In this document: piece by piece, positions 22,559 through 32,889 of the stretch
Layout: each line of letters begins with the position of its first letter
Numbering within the stretch: the first letter of the stretch is position 1
Origin: Shewanella atlantica
GTDB taxonomy: Bacteria > Pseudomonadota > Gammaproteobacteria > Enterobacterales > Shewanellaceae
Assembly (NCBI RefSeq): GCF_003966265.1
Contig: NZ_RXNV01000002.1
Location: 579,396-643,395 of the forward strand
Direction of reading: 5' to 3'
Length of the DNA stretch: 64,000 bases
Position numbers and translations under genes: made by a program
Notes under the pieces: model-generated
What the model saw: only the letters and a program-made list of their open reading frames with translations
Told to the model about the DNA's origin: nothing
Database searches by the model: none

Positions 22559-23791
22559 TTATAGCACATCGGCCGGAACACGCACCCAACCTTCCATCAG
22601 CACGCGTGCACTGCGGCTCATCACCGCTTTATTCACTTTCCACTCACCATCGACAAGGCTGGCCTGCGCGCCAACTCTCAAGGTTCCCGAAGGGTGGCCA
22701 AAATGAATACTTTCTCTCTCGACATTACCCGCTGCCAGGCTCACCAGTGTGCCGGGGATCGCTGCCGCAGTGCCGATGGCAACGGCGGCTGTACCCATCA
22801 TGGCATGGTGTAGTTTGCCCATAGAAAGCGCACGTACGTTTAAATCGATATCGGCTTTGTTGACTGATTTTCCGCTGGATGAGGTGTAATCAACTGGCTC
22901 GGCTACGATCGCCACTTTTGGCGTATGCTGCCGCCCTGCCGCTTCATCGATATGTTTTATCAAACCCATCTTCACAGCGCCGTGTGCTCGTATGCTTTCA
23001 AACATGGCAAGCGCTTTCTCGTCGCCATTGATAGCCTCTTGCAACTCGGCCCCTGTGTAGCCTAAATCCTTTGCATTAACGAATACCGTTGGAATACCGG
23101 CATTGATCATGGTGGCATTAAGCACGCCACCGGCAACCACATCGGTTGGCAGGACGAGATCGTCGACCAAGTTACCGGTTGGGAACATAGCACCTTCGCC
23201 ATCGGCGGGATCCATAAACTCGACTTGAACTTCTGCAGCAGGGAATGTCACACCATCGAGTTCGAAACCACCGGTTTCCTGTACTTCACCATTGGTGATT
23301 GGGACATGGGCAATAATGGTTTTACCTATGTTCTTCTGCCAAATTCTCACGACTGCGATACCATTATGAGGAATGCGGCTGGCATCGACTAAACCGCTGA
23401 TAATGGCAAACGAGCCAACTGCGGCAGACAGGTTTCCGCAATTTCCGCTCCAATCAACAAATGGCTTATCGATAGCCACCTGACCGAACAGGTAGTCAAC
23501 ATCGTGATCGGCCATCGTGCTTTTCGCTACGATAACGGTTTTACTGGTACTTGAGGTCGCGCCGCCCATTCCATCGGTCTGTTTTCCGTATGGGTCGGGA
23601 CTACCAATCACCCGCAGCAGCAATGCATCCCGGGCTTGGCCGGCTATTTGTGCTTGCTCGGGCAGATCGGTTAAATTAAAAAATACACCTTTACTGGTGC
23701 CGCCGCGCATATAGGTCGCAGGCACCTTGAGTTGAGGTAGATGCTTTTGAGGTAGTTCGTTTTGAGGTAGATGAACCTTTTTACTTGTCAT
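22559..23791 (-). CDS. prpF: AcnD-accessory 2-methylaconitate isomerase PrpF
   Basis: A diaminopimelate-epimerase-like protein of 410 aa that isomerises trans-2-methylaconitate made by AcnD to the cis form. The N-terminal MRGGTSKGVFF and GNCGNLSAAVG stretches are family markers. It is the last gene of the minus-strand methylcitrate operon, 112 bp after acnD. Confidence 0.95.
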   Translation of the reverse strand: MTSKKVHLPQNELPQKHLPQLKVPATYMRGGTSKGVFFNLTDLPEQAQIAGQARDALLLRVIGSPDPYGKQTDGMGGATSSTSKTVIVAKSTMADHDVDYLFGQVAIDKPFVDWSGNCGNLSAAVGSFAIISGLVDASRIPHNGIAVVRIWQKNIGKTIIAHVPITNGEVQETGGFELDGVTFPAAEVQVEFMDPADGEGAMFPTGNLVDDLVLPTDVVAGGVLNATMINAGIPTVFVNAKDLGYTGAELQEAINGDEKALAMFESIRAHGAVKMGLIKHIDEAAGRQHTPKVAIVAEPVDYTSSSGKSVNKADIDLNVRALSMGKLHHAMMGTAAVAIGTAAAIPGTLVSLAAGNVERESIHFGHPSGTLRVGAQASLVDGEWKVNKAVMSRSARVLMEGWVRVPADVL

Positions 23792-23841
23792 AGGAGGTTA
23801 CCGTTAACATTTTAATCGGGTATGGATCAAAGAGGATTAAC

Positions 23842-23879
23842 AGACGCCGGATTTAACGTGTAAATCAAATCCGGCGTCT
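23842..23879 (-). other. Intercistronic hairpin between acnD and prpF
   Basis: A perfect 13-bp stem (AGACGCCGGATTT with its complement, 12-nt loop) with no U-tract on the minus strand. It more likely stabilises or attenuates the acnD mRNA end than terminates fully. Confidence 0.6.
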
Positions 23880-23903
23880 CACTCTGCTATCAAACAGCAG
23901 GTG

Positions 23904-26510
23904 TTATGCTACAGAGGACGCTAAGAAATCCTGAGCGAAACGCTGCAAAATGCCGCCGGCTTCATAGATAGACACCTCTTCGGCAGTATCTAAGCGGCAC
24001 TTAACCGCTATCTCTACACGCTCACCGTTTTTACGCGTCATCACCACAGTTAACGCCGCCCCAGGTGTGCGTTCACCAAACACATCATAGGTTTCAGTAC
24101 CATCTATCTGATAGGTATGACGATTATCACCATTAGTGAACTCAAGCGGCAAGACGCCCATGCCCACTAAGTTAGTGCGGTGAATTCGCTCAAAACCTTC
24201 TGCAACGATAACTTCTACTCCGGCAAGACGAACGCCTTTAGCTGCCCAGTCACGGCTTGAGCCTTGACCGTAATCCGCACCGGCGATGATGATCAGCGGC
24301 TGCTTGCGCTCCATGTAGGTCTCAATCGCTTCCCACATGCGTGACTCCTGGCCCTCCGGCTCTATACGTGCAAACGAGCCCTGCTTAACCTCAACGTCAC
24401 CATTCTTACCAAGATGTGTCACCATCTCATTGAACAGCTTAGGATTCGCAAAAGTTGCACGCTGCGCCGTCAGGTGATCACCGCGATGGGTTGCATAGGA
24501 GTTAAAGTCCACTTCCGGTAAACCCATTTTATCCAGATAGGCACCGGCGGCGCTGTCCAGCATAATGGCATTCGAGGGTGACAAATGATCGGTGGTGATA
24601 TTATCGCCAAGAACCGCCAGTGGACGCATCCCCTTCATACTGCGCTCACCCGCCAGTGCGCCTTCCCAATAAGGTGGGCGGCGAATATAGGTACTCTGTG
24701 GGCGCCAATTGTATTGAGGGTCGTTGTCTGTGCCGTATTCAACTTTAATGTCGAACATAGGTTCATAGACTTTACGGAACTGCTCCGGCTTAACGCTCTG
24801 CGCAATAACCGCATCGATCTCTTCATCGGATGGCCACAGATCTTTGAGTTTAATCTCATTGCCTTCGCTATCGATACCCAGGCTGTCGTTCTCGATATCG
24901 AAACGAATGGTTCCCGCTATCGCATAGGCAACCACTAGTGGCGGTGATGCCAGAAATGCCTGCTTTGCATAGGGGTGAATACGGCCGTCGAAATTTCGGT
25001 TACCGGAAAGTACGGCTGTAGCATATAGATCACGGTCGATCACTTCCTGCTGAATGACCGGATCTAACGCACCGCTCATGCCGTTACATGTTGTGCAGGC
25101 AAAACCGACGATACCGAAACCGAGTGCTTCCAGCTCCGGTAGTAAGTTCGCGTCTTCAAGATATAGCTGCACCGCTTTGGAGCCCGGAGCGAGTGAGGTT
25201 TTAACCCAAGGCTTACGGGTCAAGCCTTTAGCATTAGCATTACGAGCCAGCAGGCCTGCAGCAATCACATTGCGTGGATTAGAGGTGTTAGTACAACTGG
25301 TGATGGCAGCGATAATACAGGCGCCATCGGGCATTAAACCCTCTTCATTCTCTACAACACCACTAATGCCTTTTTCGGCAAGATCAGTCGTGGATACACG
25401 GCGATGTGGGTTCGATGGTCCGGCAATATTACGGCCTACACTTGACAGGTCAAAGCGCAGAACACGTTCATATTCGGCATCTTTAAGGCTATCGGCCCAT
25501 AATCCGCTCTGCTTCGCGTAGGTTTCGACCAGCTTAACCTGTTGGTCATCGCGACCCGTCAGTTTCAGATAATCAATGGTCTTGTCGTCGATATAGAACA
25601 TGGCGGCAGTGGCGCCAAACTCTGGTGTCATGTTAGAGATCGTTGCGCGATCGCCCAGGGTTAGATTGGCAGCGCCTTCACCGAAGAACTCAAGGTAGGT
25701 AGAAACCACTTTCTCATTTCGCAGAAATTCAGTGATAGCCAACACTATGTCGGTCGCCGTTATGCCGCTCTGGCGCTTACCCACCAGCTCAACGCCGACG
25801 ATATCCGGCAGACGCATGTAAGATGGGCGTCCCAACATCACGCTTTCAGCTTCTAATCCACCGACACCGATTGCGATAACACCTAATGCATCAACGTGGG
25901 GCGTATGGCTATCGGTACCGACTAAGGTATCGGGGAAAGCGACGCCGTCGCGGGATTGCACCACAGGCGACATCTTTTCAAGGTTAATCTGATGCATGAT
26001 GCCGTTACCCGGCTGGATAACATCAATATTTTTAAACGCCGTTTTAGTCCAGTTGATGAAATGGAATCTGTCTTCATTTCGTCTATCTTCGATGGCGCGG
26101 TTTTTCTCGAAGGCATCTTTATCAAAACCCGCATGCTCGACGGCCAGTGAGTGATCGACAATGAGCTGAGTCGGTACTACCGGGTTAACCTTGGACGGAT
26201 CGCCACCTTTATCGGCAATCGCATCTCGAAGACCTGCCAGGTCAACCAGAGCCGTTTGGCCTAAAATATCGTGGCAAACCACACGTGCAGGATACCAGGG
26301 GAAGTCGAGATCTCGTTTACGTTCGATGATCTGCTTAAGCGATTCGGTCAGTGCTTGTGGATCACAGCGTCGAACCAGATTCTCTGCATAGACACGAGAG
26401 CTATATGGTAGTGTTTTATAAGCACCGGGGCTGATGTCGTCAACAGCAGCCTCTGTATCGAAATAGTCTAGATCGGTACCCGGTAAGGCTTTGCGGTATG
26501 TCGTATTCAT
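23904..26510 (-). CDS. acnD: Fe/S-dependent 2-methylcitrate dehydratase AcnD
   Basis: An aconitase-family enzyme (868 aa) that dehydrates 2-methylcitrate in propionyl-CoA breakdown and needs PrpF. Seen are the cluster cysteines in ITSCTNTSNP and in CTTCNGMSG, and the C-terminal swivel domain with GADYGQGSSRDWAAKG. The open frame begins at a GTG four codons upstream, but the ATG at 26510 has GGAAC at the right spacing and fits the family start MNTTYRKALPG. It lies 65 bp after prpC. Confidence 0.96.
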   Translation of the reverse strand: MNTTYRKALPGTDLDYFDTEAAVDDISPGAYKTLPYSSRVYAENLVRRCDPQALTESLKQIIERKRDLDFPWYPARVVCHDILGQTALVDLAGLRDAIADKGGDPSKVNPVVPTQLIVDHSLAVEHAGFDKDAFEKNRAIEDRRNEDRFHFINWTKTAFKNIDVIQPGNGIMHQINLEKMSPVVQSRDGVAFPDTLVGTDSHTPHVDALGVIAIGVGGLEAESVMLGRPSYMRLPDIVGVELVGKRQSGITATDIVLAITEFLRNEKVVSTYLEFFGEGAANLTLGDRATISNMTPEFGATAAMFYIDDKTIDYLKLTGRDDQQVKLVETYAKQSGLWADSLKDAEYERVLRFDLSSVGRNIAGPSNPHRRVSTTDLAEKGISGVVENEEGLMPDGACIIAAITSCTNTSNPRNVIAAGLLARNANAKGLTRKPWVKTSLAPGSKAVQLYLEDANLLPELEALGFGIVGFACTTCNGMSGALDPVIQQEVIDRDLYATAVLSGNRNFDGRIHPYAKQAFLASPPLVVAYAIAGTIRFDIENDSLGIDSEGNEIKLKDLWPSDEEIDAVIAQSVKPEQFRKVYEPMFDIKVEYGTDNDPQYNWRPQSTYIRRPPYWEGALAGERSMKGMRPLAVLGDNITTDHLSPSNAIMLDSAAGAYLDKMGLPEVDFNSYATHRGDHLTAQRATFANPKLFNEMVTHLGKNGDVEVKQGSFARIEPEGQESRMWEAIETYMERKQPLIIIAGADYGQGSSRDWAAKGVRLAGVEVIVAEGFERIHRTNLVGMGVLPLEFTNGDNRHTYQIDGTETYDVFGERTPGAALTVVMTRKNGERVEIAVKCRLDTAEEVSIYEAGGILQRFAQDFLASSVA

Positions 26511-26575
26511 AACTTGTTCCACTTCTTTAACGCAAGGTCTTAGGTCCGAAGAGCGGGCTCTTCGGACCTGAGTGC

Positions 26576-27700
26576 TTATCTTTCACTGATAGGAGTAACG
26601 GTTCTTGGCTCTGAACCTGTGTAGTCGGCGCTGGGTCGAATAATACGGTTGTTAGAGCGCTGCTCCATCACATGAGCGGCCCAACCCGTTAGTCGTGAAC
26701 AGACGAATATTGGCGTAAACAACTTAGTCGGAATGCCCATAAAGTGATAAGCCGATGCATGGAAGAAGTCTGCATTACAAAACAACTTCTTGGTGTCCCA
26801 CATGAACTCTTCACAGGCGACTGAGATATCGTAGAGTGACGTATCACCAAACTCGTTTGCCAGCTTTTCAGACCAACCCTTAATGATCACATTACGCGGG
26901 TCGGATGTACGATAGATAGCATGACCAAAGCCCATGATCTTCTCTTTACGCTCCAACATACCGGCCATCTGGGTCTTAGCATCTTGTGGCGAGCTGAACT
27001 TTTGGATCATGTCCATCGCCGCTTCGTTCGCGCCGCCATGTAGTGGACCACGTAAGGTGCCGATAGCCCCGGTAATACATGAGAACATATCTGATAAGGT
27101 CGATGCACATACGCGTGCGGTAAAGGTCGATGCGTTGAACTCATGCTCGGCATATAGAATTAGCGATACATCCATCACGCGGCGATGCTGCTCTGATGGT
27201 GCCTTACCGTTAAGCAGGTGCAGGAAGTGCCCGCCGATTGAGTCTTCCTGGGTGACACAATCGATCTCAACGCCATCGTGAGAATACTTATACCAGTAAC
27301 ACATGATGGCAGGAAACGCGGCTAACAAGCGATTTGCCGCTCTGCTTTGCTCACTGAAATCATTCTCAGGCTCAAGGTTGCCCAAAAATGAGCAACCTGT
27401 ACGCATCACATCCATCGGGTGTGCATCGGCCGGGATCCTTTGCAGAACCTCTTTAAGGGCCTGAGGCAGATCGCGATGAGCGAATAACTCTGTCTTATAG
27501 TGATCCAGCTGAGTCTGATTTGGCAGCTCACCGTTAAACAGTAGATAAGCCACCTCTTCGAATGTCGCATTATCTGCCAAGTCTGAAACATCATAACCAC
27601 AGTAGGTCAGACCTGAACCTGACTTTCCGACTGTACAAAGAGCTGTTTCGCCTGCGCTTTGACCACGAAGGCCTGCACCACTGAGTTTCTTATCTACCAT
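26576..27700 (-). CDS. prpC: 2-methylcitrate synthase
   Basis: Condenses propionyl-CoA with oxaloacetate to 2-methylcitrate. 374 aa, the type I short citrate-synthase fold; GFGHAIYRTSDPR carries a catalytic histidine and the catalytic Asp follows in the C-terminal part. LYAEHEFNASTFTARV is the PrpC-like version of the central active-site stretch. Between prpB and acnD on the minus strand. Confidence 0.95.
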   Translation of the reverse strand: MVDKKLSGAGLRGQSAGETALCTVGKSGSGLTYCGYDVSDLADNATFEEVAYLLFNGELPNQTQLDHYKTELFAHRDLPQALKEVLQRIPADAHPMDVMRTGCSFLGNLEPENDFSEQSRAANRLLAAFPAIMCYWYKYSHDGVEIDCVTQEDSIGGHFLHLLNGKAPSEQHRRVMDVSLILYAEHEFNASTFTARVCASTLSDMFSCITGAIGTLRGPLHGGANEAAMDMIQKFSSPQDAKTQMAGMLERKEKIMGFGHAIYRTSDPRNVIIKGWSEKLANEFGDTSLYDISVACEEFMWDTKKLFCNADFFHASAYHFMGIPTKLFTPIFVCSRLTGWAAHVMEQRSNNRIIRPSADYTGSEPRTVTPISER

Positions 27701-27849
27701 AACGTGTTCCTTTTATTATTTATCTGCTCTTATGTGTTAATTTTTGTGCTGGTATAAATATCAGTCCTGATTATTACCTATGGTGGTATTTACCAGGCGA
27801 GTCACAACACATAAGTTGTAGGGTGTTAACTAATATATTGCTACTTCTA

Positions 27850-28728
27850 TTACAGGTTTTTACCTTCGGCAAACAGACTATCCAGCTTCTGTTCGTATTC
27901 GTGATATCCGAGGTAGTTGTAGAGATCCATGCGGGTTTGCATCGAATCGACCACAGCTTTTTGATCGCCATTGTCGAGTATAGAGGTGTATACCATCTCG
28001 GCCGCTTTATTCATGGCTCTAAAGGCGCTCAATGGATACAGCACCATAGCAGCGCCCCACTCTCCTAGCTGGTCCTTGTTCCAGAGCTCTGTTTGCCCAA
28101 ACTCCGTGATGTTGGCAAGAATCGGCACATCAAGCGCGTCGGAGAATGCACGATAGTGCTCCTCTGTTTTAACCGCTTCGGCAAAGATACCGTCGGCGCC
28201 GGCCGCGACATACGCTTTAGCGCGTTCAATCGCGGATTCCAGCCCCTCTTGAGCGAATGAATCGGTACGAGCCATGATGAAGAAGTCGGGATCGGTACGT
28301 GCATCTACTGCCGCTTTAATACGGTCAACCATCTCTGCCGTTGAAACGATCTCTTTATTCGGACGATGACCACAACGTTTCTGTGCCACCTGATCTTCCA
28401 TATGCACCGCCGCAGCGCCTGCTTTTTCCATATCACGAACGGTTTTGGCAATATTAAACGCCCCACCCCAACCGGTATCGATATCGACAAGCAACGGGAG
28501 ATCGCAAGCCGAGGTTATACGTTGCACATCAACAATCACATCGTTGAGTGATGTCATTCCCAGATCCGGCAGACCATAGGAGGCATTAGCAACACCGCCG
28601 CCAGAAAGGTAGATAGCCTGGTGGCCAATTTGCTTTGCCATCATTGCCGAGTAGGCATTGATGGTGCCTACTATTTGCAATGGTTTATTGTCAGCCAAAG
28701 CTTGACGGAACTTCTTACCTGCACTCAT
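27850..28728 (-). CDS. prpB: Methylisocitrate lyase
   Basis: Splits 2-methylisocitrate to pyruvate and succinate, the last step of the methylcitrate cycle. 292 aa TIM barrel with the catalytic loop [13 protein letters not shown] and the Mg-binding DIDTGWGG. It follows prpR after 53 bp and precedes prpC after 149 bp. No operator is visible in either gap, so the promoter in front of prpR probably drives the operon. Confidence 0.95.
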   Translation of the reverse strand: MSAGKKFRQALADNKPLQIVGTINAYSAMMAKQIGHQAIYLSGGGVANASYGLPDLGMTSLNDVIVDVQRITSACDLPLLVDIDTGWGGAFNIAKTVRDMEKAGAAAVHMEDQVAQKRCGHRPNKEIVSTAEMVDRIKAAVDARTDPDFFIMARTDSFAQEGLESAIERAKAYVAAGADGIFAEAVKTEEHYRAFSDALDVPILANITEFGQTELWNKDQLGEWGAAMVLYPLSAFRAMNKAAEMVYTSILDNGDQKAVVDSMQTRMDLYNYLGYHEYEQKLDSLFAEGKNL

Positions 28729-28781
28729 GTATGTTCTCCCTTTAGAGCTCGTTGCTAAATCGGTTTAAATTTACTTAACTG

Positions 28782-29447
28782 CTAATTAACTGCTTCTAAT
28801 TTCTTTTCGACATTATTCTTCGAATACAAGATGTGACGACGCATCAGCATCTCGGCAAGTTCTTCATCCCGGTTGCATATGGCTTGAACTATGTTCTTAT
28901 GCTCATCAAATGCTGTCGTTATTCTGGGTCCCGTCATTCCAAGCTGAACACGATACATACGCACCAGATGATAAATGCCGTCTATTAACATGGATATGAG
29001 GTGCTTATTCTTACTGCCCAGGATGATTCGGTAATGAAAATCGACATCACCGGCTTCCTGATAATAGGACTCGCCGGTTTTGACCTTTTGAAAATGGGTA
29101 TTCAATAGCACATTCAGATCGCCAATCTCCTGATCGGTCATATTTTTTGCAGCTAACCTCGCAGCCATCCCCTCTAATGACTCACGCACCTGATAGAGCT
29201 CGACTAAGCCTTCCGGAGTTAAGGTCACCACTCTGGCACCGACATTTGCCTTACGTTCGACCAGGTTGCAAGACTCGAGGCGATTGATGGCTTCACGAAT
29301 AACTGCCCGACTCACGGCATATTTTGTCGACAACTCAGTCTCACTAAGCTTAGAGCCGGATGCTACCTCTCCCTCAACAATATCTTTTCGCAGCTGAAAA
29401 AATGTTTTATCGGCCGCTGTAACAGGCTGTTCGTTGAAAAAGGTCAT
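28782..29447 (-). CDS. prpR: GntR-family regulator of the methylcitrate operon
   Basis: 221 aa: N-terminal winged helix-turn-helix (GSKLSETELSTKYAVSRAVI) and a C-terminal FCD ligand domain with the metal-binding histidines. It is the first gene of the operon with prpB, prpC, acnD and prpF. Two TTGTCGACAA palindromes in front of it are good candidate sites for autorepression, relieved by a cycle intermediate such as methylcitrate. The symbol is the one used for this role in Shewanella; it is unrelated to the sigma-54 PrpR of enterics. Confidence 0.88.
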   Translation of the reverse strand: MTFFNEQPVTAADKTFFQLRKDIVEGEVASGSKLSETELSTKYAVSRAVIREAINRLESCNLVERKANVGARVVTLTPEGLVELYQVRESLEGMAARLAAKNMTDQEIGDLNVLLNTHFQKVKTGESYYQEAGDVDFHYRIILGSKNKHLISMLIDGIYHLVRMYRVQLGMTGPRITTAFDEHKNIVQAICNRDEELAEMLMRRHILYSKNNVEKKLEAVN

Positions 29448-29473
29448 ATATTTACATATTCATTACAAATGAG

Positions 29474-29485
29474 ATTGTCGACAAT
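29474..29485. promoter_or_regulatory. Candidate GntR operator 1
   Basis: ATTGTCGACAAT, a perfect 12-bp palindrome 27 bp upstream of the prpR start, close enough to block initiation. Confidence 0.7.
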
Positions 29486-29527
29486 ATAACCTTAGATGAC
29501 GACGTTGGTCAATAATAAACCGGTACA

Positions 29528-29537
29528 TTGTCGACAA
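29528..29537. promoter_or_regulatory. Candidate GntR operator 2
   Basis: TTGTCGACAA, a perfect 10-bp palindrome matching operator 1, spaced 53 bp from it (about five helical turns), so both could be bound on one DNA face. Confidence 0.65.
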
Positions 29538-29984
29538 AAAGACTCGACTAATCGTCCCTAGTCAGGGCAATTAATCACCTAGTCGGTGTAAGAATCTGAA
29601 GGAAGTATCAATAAAACAGAAAGTTAGATAAGGAGGAGGACGTCAGAACCGAGTAACAGGTCTTAATACTGCCTGATCGGGTTACCTGACTAGAGGATAA
29701 GGTGTCTTAAGACAAGCAAAGTTTGAGCATTTTGTAAGCCACATTTGAACAAAAACTTGGTTACTTGTCCGATAACAAGTTTCAAATATCTTTTGGATGA
29801 TTCATCTGACGGTATCGGTATTTGTATGGCTTATGGAATGGTATAGTTTTTTTGGAGTTAATTGCTCGCAGCATGTGCCATATATGGATATATCAATGTC
29901 GTGATCACATGGATGTGAAAGAACGACCTTATGTGTAAACACTTCAGTGACACGCTGTAACTCTTTAAAAATAAAATGGTCCCT

Positions 29985-30150
29985 ATACGCTCTGCGACAT
30001 CAAATTCCGTCCCTGTTTAAAAGCCAGTTCGATATCCTTATCTCTCGCTCAAAGAGTTTCACACAGTGAAACTTTACCCTGATGCCGAAGGTCACAGCCG
30101 CGTTTACACCTGAGTGTTTATCTCTTCGACTTTAGGTGGCGGGTACTCTG
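29985..30150. repeat. Island-flanking inverted repeat, left copy
   Basis: The core AGCCAGTTCGATATCCTTAT at 30022-30041 and the flanking GTTTCAC-AGTGAAAC palindrome recur in inverted orientation at 35048-35215. Similarity continues into a TCTCTTCGA stretch near 30121. The 29538-29984 part of this gap holds no gene that I can see. Confidence 0.7.
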
Positions 30151-30353
30151 TAACTCATTTGTGGACATAACCTTCTTAGAGCAATTCACCTAATACTACC
30201 AGTTGGGATGAGAAAAAGTATGTTATATAGGGCTCAGGGGGCTTACCTAGCCGTATTAGAATAACGCCTCCCAATTCTTACATTTTGCAGACATCTCAAA
30301 CTATACATATGTATAATCATACAAATAATTGACCGTGATTTCGAGACAACTGC

Positions 30354-31271
30354 ATGCCCTCCTCTTCTGCTCAAAAAGCAATACAACGAATGAAGCTCGA
30401 GTCTGCCATGGACTTGCATCGTCACCTGTGCCAAAAAACCAGTACACCTGTGATGGAGTTTCATGGTAAAACGCGCAAATCAATTGAGAAAGAAAACGAG
30501 CGCTTAGCGGCTCAACTTGGCACGACCGCGAAAGACGCAAGGGACATTCAAATGGGGAGAGCGCCAGCATCACTTCCTATCGAGACTCTTAACGGCACGA
30601 ATGGCTACGTCTACTTGGTTCGCTCAAGCAGTCATGCAAAAGATATCTACAAAATTGGTGCAACTAATAAAACCATGCAGGAGCGACTAAAAGGGCTAAA
30701 TAACACCAGCACTATCACTCCCTTCCGCGTGCAAGAAGCATTCTTTGTCGAAAGCGATCCATTCGAGCTAGAACGTCGCATTCACGCCGAACTCGCTAAG
30801 TATCGCGTCAACAAGCAGCGCGAATTCTTTAAGTATCCAAAGTCCAAAATCCTGGATGTAATAAAAACTGTTTGTGAGGGAGGTTACACCTCTAGAGAGC
30901 AATTTAAGCAAGCAAGAGAAGAATCACTCGCCTTACATAAAGAGAAACAGCGATTTGAGGCAGAACGATTACGACCATGGAGTGAAGCAAAGTCGCGCTA
31001 CAGTACCGCTATCCACCAATTTGATTACATCCATAACAACCCAAAGCCACGTCCGGATTACGATCCGCTGTATAACTATACGAGCAACGATCCTGCATAC
31101 ACTTACGAAGCGGAAATCAGTTTGCTAGACCAGTTAACAGCACAACTAAAAGCAGACTATAAAATCGAGCACGCTGAATACGTAAAGAGAAATCGCCGTG
31201 AACGCACAAAATTTAACACCATTGTTGGAGCGGTAGTGCTCTTTGTTATTGGTCTGGTGATAGTGCGCTAA
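30354..31271 (+). CDS. GIY-YIG nuclease family protein (T5orf172/MUG113 type)
   Basis: 305 aa. A GIY-YIG-like domain spans about residues 82-175: GYVYLVRS at 84-91, YKIGAT at 99-104, a conserved Arg near 111 and Glu residues in ELERRIHAEL and REFF, which is the T5orf172-type version. The N-terminal 80 residues are helical and polar. The last 20 residues form one hydrophobic helix, which suggests membrane tethering and is unusual for this family. No good RBS is seen, so the start is uncertain (ATG also at 30390). Accessory-island gene. Confidence 0.75.
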   Translation: MPSSSAQKAIQRMKLESAMDLHRHLCQKTSTPVMEFHGKTRKSIEKENERLAAQLGTTAKDARDIQMGRAPASLPIETLNGTNGYVYLVRSSSHAKDIYKIGATNKTMQERLKGLNNTSTITPFRVQEAFFVESDPFELERRIHAELAKYRVNKQREFFKYPKSKILDVIKTVCEGGYTSREQFKQAREESLALHKEKQRFEAERLRPWSEAKSRYSTAIHQFDYIHNNPKPRPDYDPLYNYTSNDPAYTYEAEISLLDQLTAQLKADYKIEHAEYVKRNRRERTKFNTIVGAVVLFVIGLVIVR

Positions 31272-31606
31272 ATAAAATCATAGAGTGCTCAAGAAAACCG
31301 GGAGCTTCCGACCTTCGGATTGATACTATTTATTAATAAAAAAGACTTGAAGCAAAACCTTTTTACGATCTCTAGCAACCTTCTGATTGCTCTACCGATT
31401 GTCTTTTGAGTTTAGCCATCTCTTCGGCTAATTATTTTTCCCGCTTGCAGGTTCCCGAGTTTTTACTCTAAGCAGGAATGGGGCAGAAATTTGCTAGAAC
31501 CTAAAGTTCATGACCTGATTTAAGTATTGGTCTGCTTACACTATATTATTATCTAGAAGTATCGGCAGTATTTAATATTAACTAACGTGTCTACCAAGGT
31601 GACAAC
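31272..31606. other. Intergenic stretch in the accessory island
   Basis: 335 bp, AT-rich, with no convincing ORF or RNA. A short GGGAGC...CGACCTTCGG stretch near 31300 resembles part of the tRNA-fMet sequence but is too short to call. Confidence 0.4.
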
Positions 31607-32482
31607 ATGCCTCTACCACCGCTCTATAAGTATCTCAATGTCATGGGTGCTAAGTTAACCTTACAAAACCAGTGCTTTAGACATGCGAAGCCTTCCACGT
31701 ATAACGATACAGAAGACTTAACAATTAGAGGTGTATTCGATGGTGAGCTAGAGGATGCCTGGGAGTGCTTGCCAGAAGTTCTCTCTGATAATCTAGATAA
31801 AGTGCTGACATGCGGATTCCCTATGCGTGATCAAGTTACGGCAATGCAACATGCTATAAGAACGCGGCCTGATTTGGTTAAGGTACTGCAAGGCGCAGCA
31901 CATAGGCAGGATGAAGAACGTTATAAGGAGATTGTTGAGCGGCACATAGAAGACATCAACGTTTTAATGCAAGATTATCGCGTACTTTGCGTAACCCCAA
32001 AGAAGAACCTAGAGTACATGTGGAGTGATTATGCGGAAGAGCATAAGGGAGTGATGATTAGAATTACTCCGTTTATTGAAAAGGGCTCTAAGTTCCAATT
32101 ATTCAAGCCAGTATCATACGTCGAGCACAGGCCTGTTTTGTATCCGTCTGCCAAAGACTTTGTTGAAGAAGCGCTATTCGGAGACAAAGAGGCATTGACT
32201 AGAGATAAGGTCGAGAGAATCATCTACACTAAAACGCTAGAATGGGAGCAGGAAGCAGAGTATCGATTGGCTATTGCACTCAGAGCTGGAGAGGAACCTT
32301 GGGAGACATTGCCTTATCATCCAGAAGAGATAACCGAGCTACACTTAGGCCTTGAGATTGAACCAGAAGTACGAGATGAACTGTTAAGTTTAGCAGAAGG
32401 GATAAACCCTGATGTTCTAGTCTACCAGGTAAAACGTATTGAAAACGGAAAGCTAGTGTCAGAAAGGGTTCGGCCTGAGTGA
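31607..32482 (+). CDS. DUF2971 domain protein
   Basis: 291 aa with a good AAGGTG ribosome-binding site. The DUF2971 pattern is visible: an N-terminal YKYLNVMGAK with FRHAKPSTYNDTEDL, the central VLCVTPKKNLEYMWSDYAEEH (quoted in part: NLEYMWSDYAEEHKG) and a KTLEWEQEAEYRLA stretch. The family is common in cassettes and defence-rich islands, and its biochemical role is unknown. A second, distant member is at 33690-34502 on the other strand. Confidence 0.85.
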   Translation: MPLPPLYKYLNVMGAKLTLQNQCFRHAKPSTYNDTEDLTIRGVFDGELEDAWECLPEVLSDNLDKVLTCGFPMRDQVTAMQHAIRTRPDLVKVLQGAAHRQDEERYKEIVERHIEDINVLMQDYRVLCVTPKKNLEYMWSDYAEEHKGVMIRITPFIEKGSKFQLFKPVSYVEHRPVLYPSAKDFVEEALFGDKEALTRDKVERIIYTKTLEWEQEAEYRLAIALRAGEEPWETLPYHPEEITELHLGLEIEPEVRDELLSLAEGINPDVLVYQVKRIENGKLVSERVRPE

Positions 32483-32763
32483 TAGTTCTATATGTGCAGA
32501 GAGTAATTGGCTAATGTTCTCAGAGATAAATTGCAAATTAATGTATTAAATCTCCACCGAACCAATAGATACACCATAACTACGTACCGTAATATTTTCT
32601 GCTACATAGGTGTTCAAAATTGAGGTATGGCGAAATGTGTTGCACAAACACGTTTCGGGGTAAAAGCTGCTTAGGGCGGTCACTCTAAACCGTACCTGGA
32701 CAGAAATGGTTTAGAGTTAAAACTCAGGAAGTGTCATTAGTGGAAGTATAGCAATCAGATATG

Positions 32764-32889
32764 CGGTAACGCCCAATTAAGTAGTGAGCAACGCACCAGC
32801 CTACCTAAACCATTGTGCCGTAAACACGAAAGCTAACTCAAACCGGAAAGTGCCAAGCGTTGCGAATCTACTTAAATGATTGCTAGGCT
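32764..32889 (-). repeat. attC-like recombination site 2
   Basis: Read on the minus strand from the end of the HEPN-like gene: GCCTAGCAA (R'' box) overlapping the stop, an arm ending GATTCGCAACGC, a long variable centre, the complementary GCGTTGCTCACTACTTAA, and GGGCGTTACC as the R' box. About 126 bp. Its arms match those of the site at 33605-33684. The remaining 32483-32763 stretch holds no gene that I can see. Confidence 0.6.

Noticed and set aside
22456..22824. Plus-strand 122-aa ORF overlapping the 3' end of prpF
   Set aside because: It overlaps the well-supported prpF coding sequence and contains the preceding terminator region.
32483..32763. Third attC site between the plus-strand DUF2971 gene and the cassette array
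   Set aside because: No pair of R boxes with matching arms could be found, so the plus-strand gene was not called a cassette.
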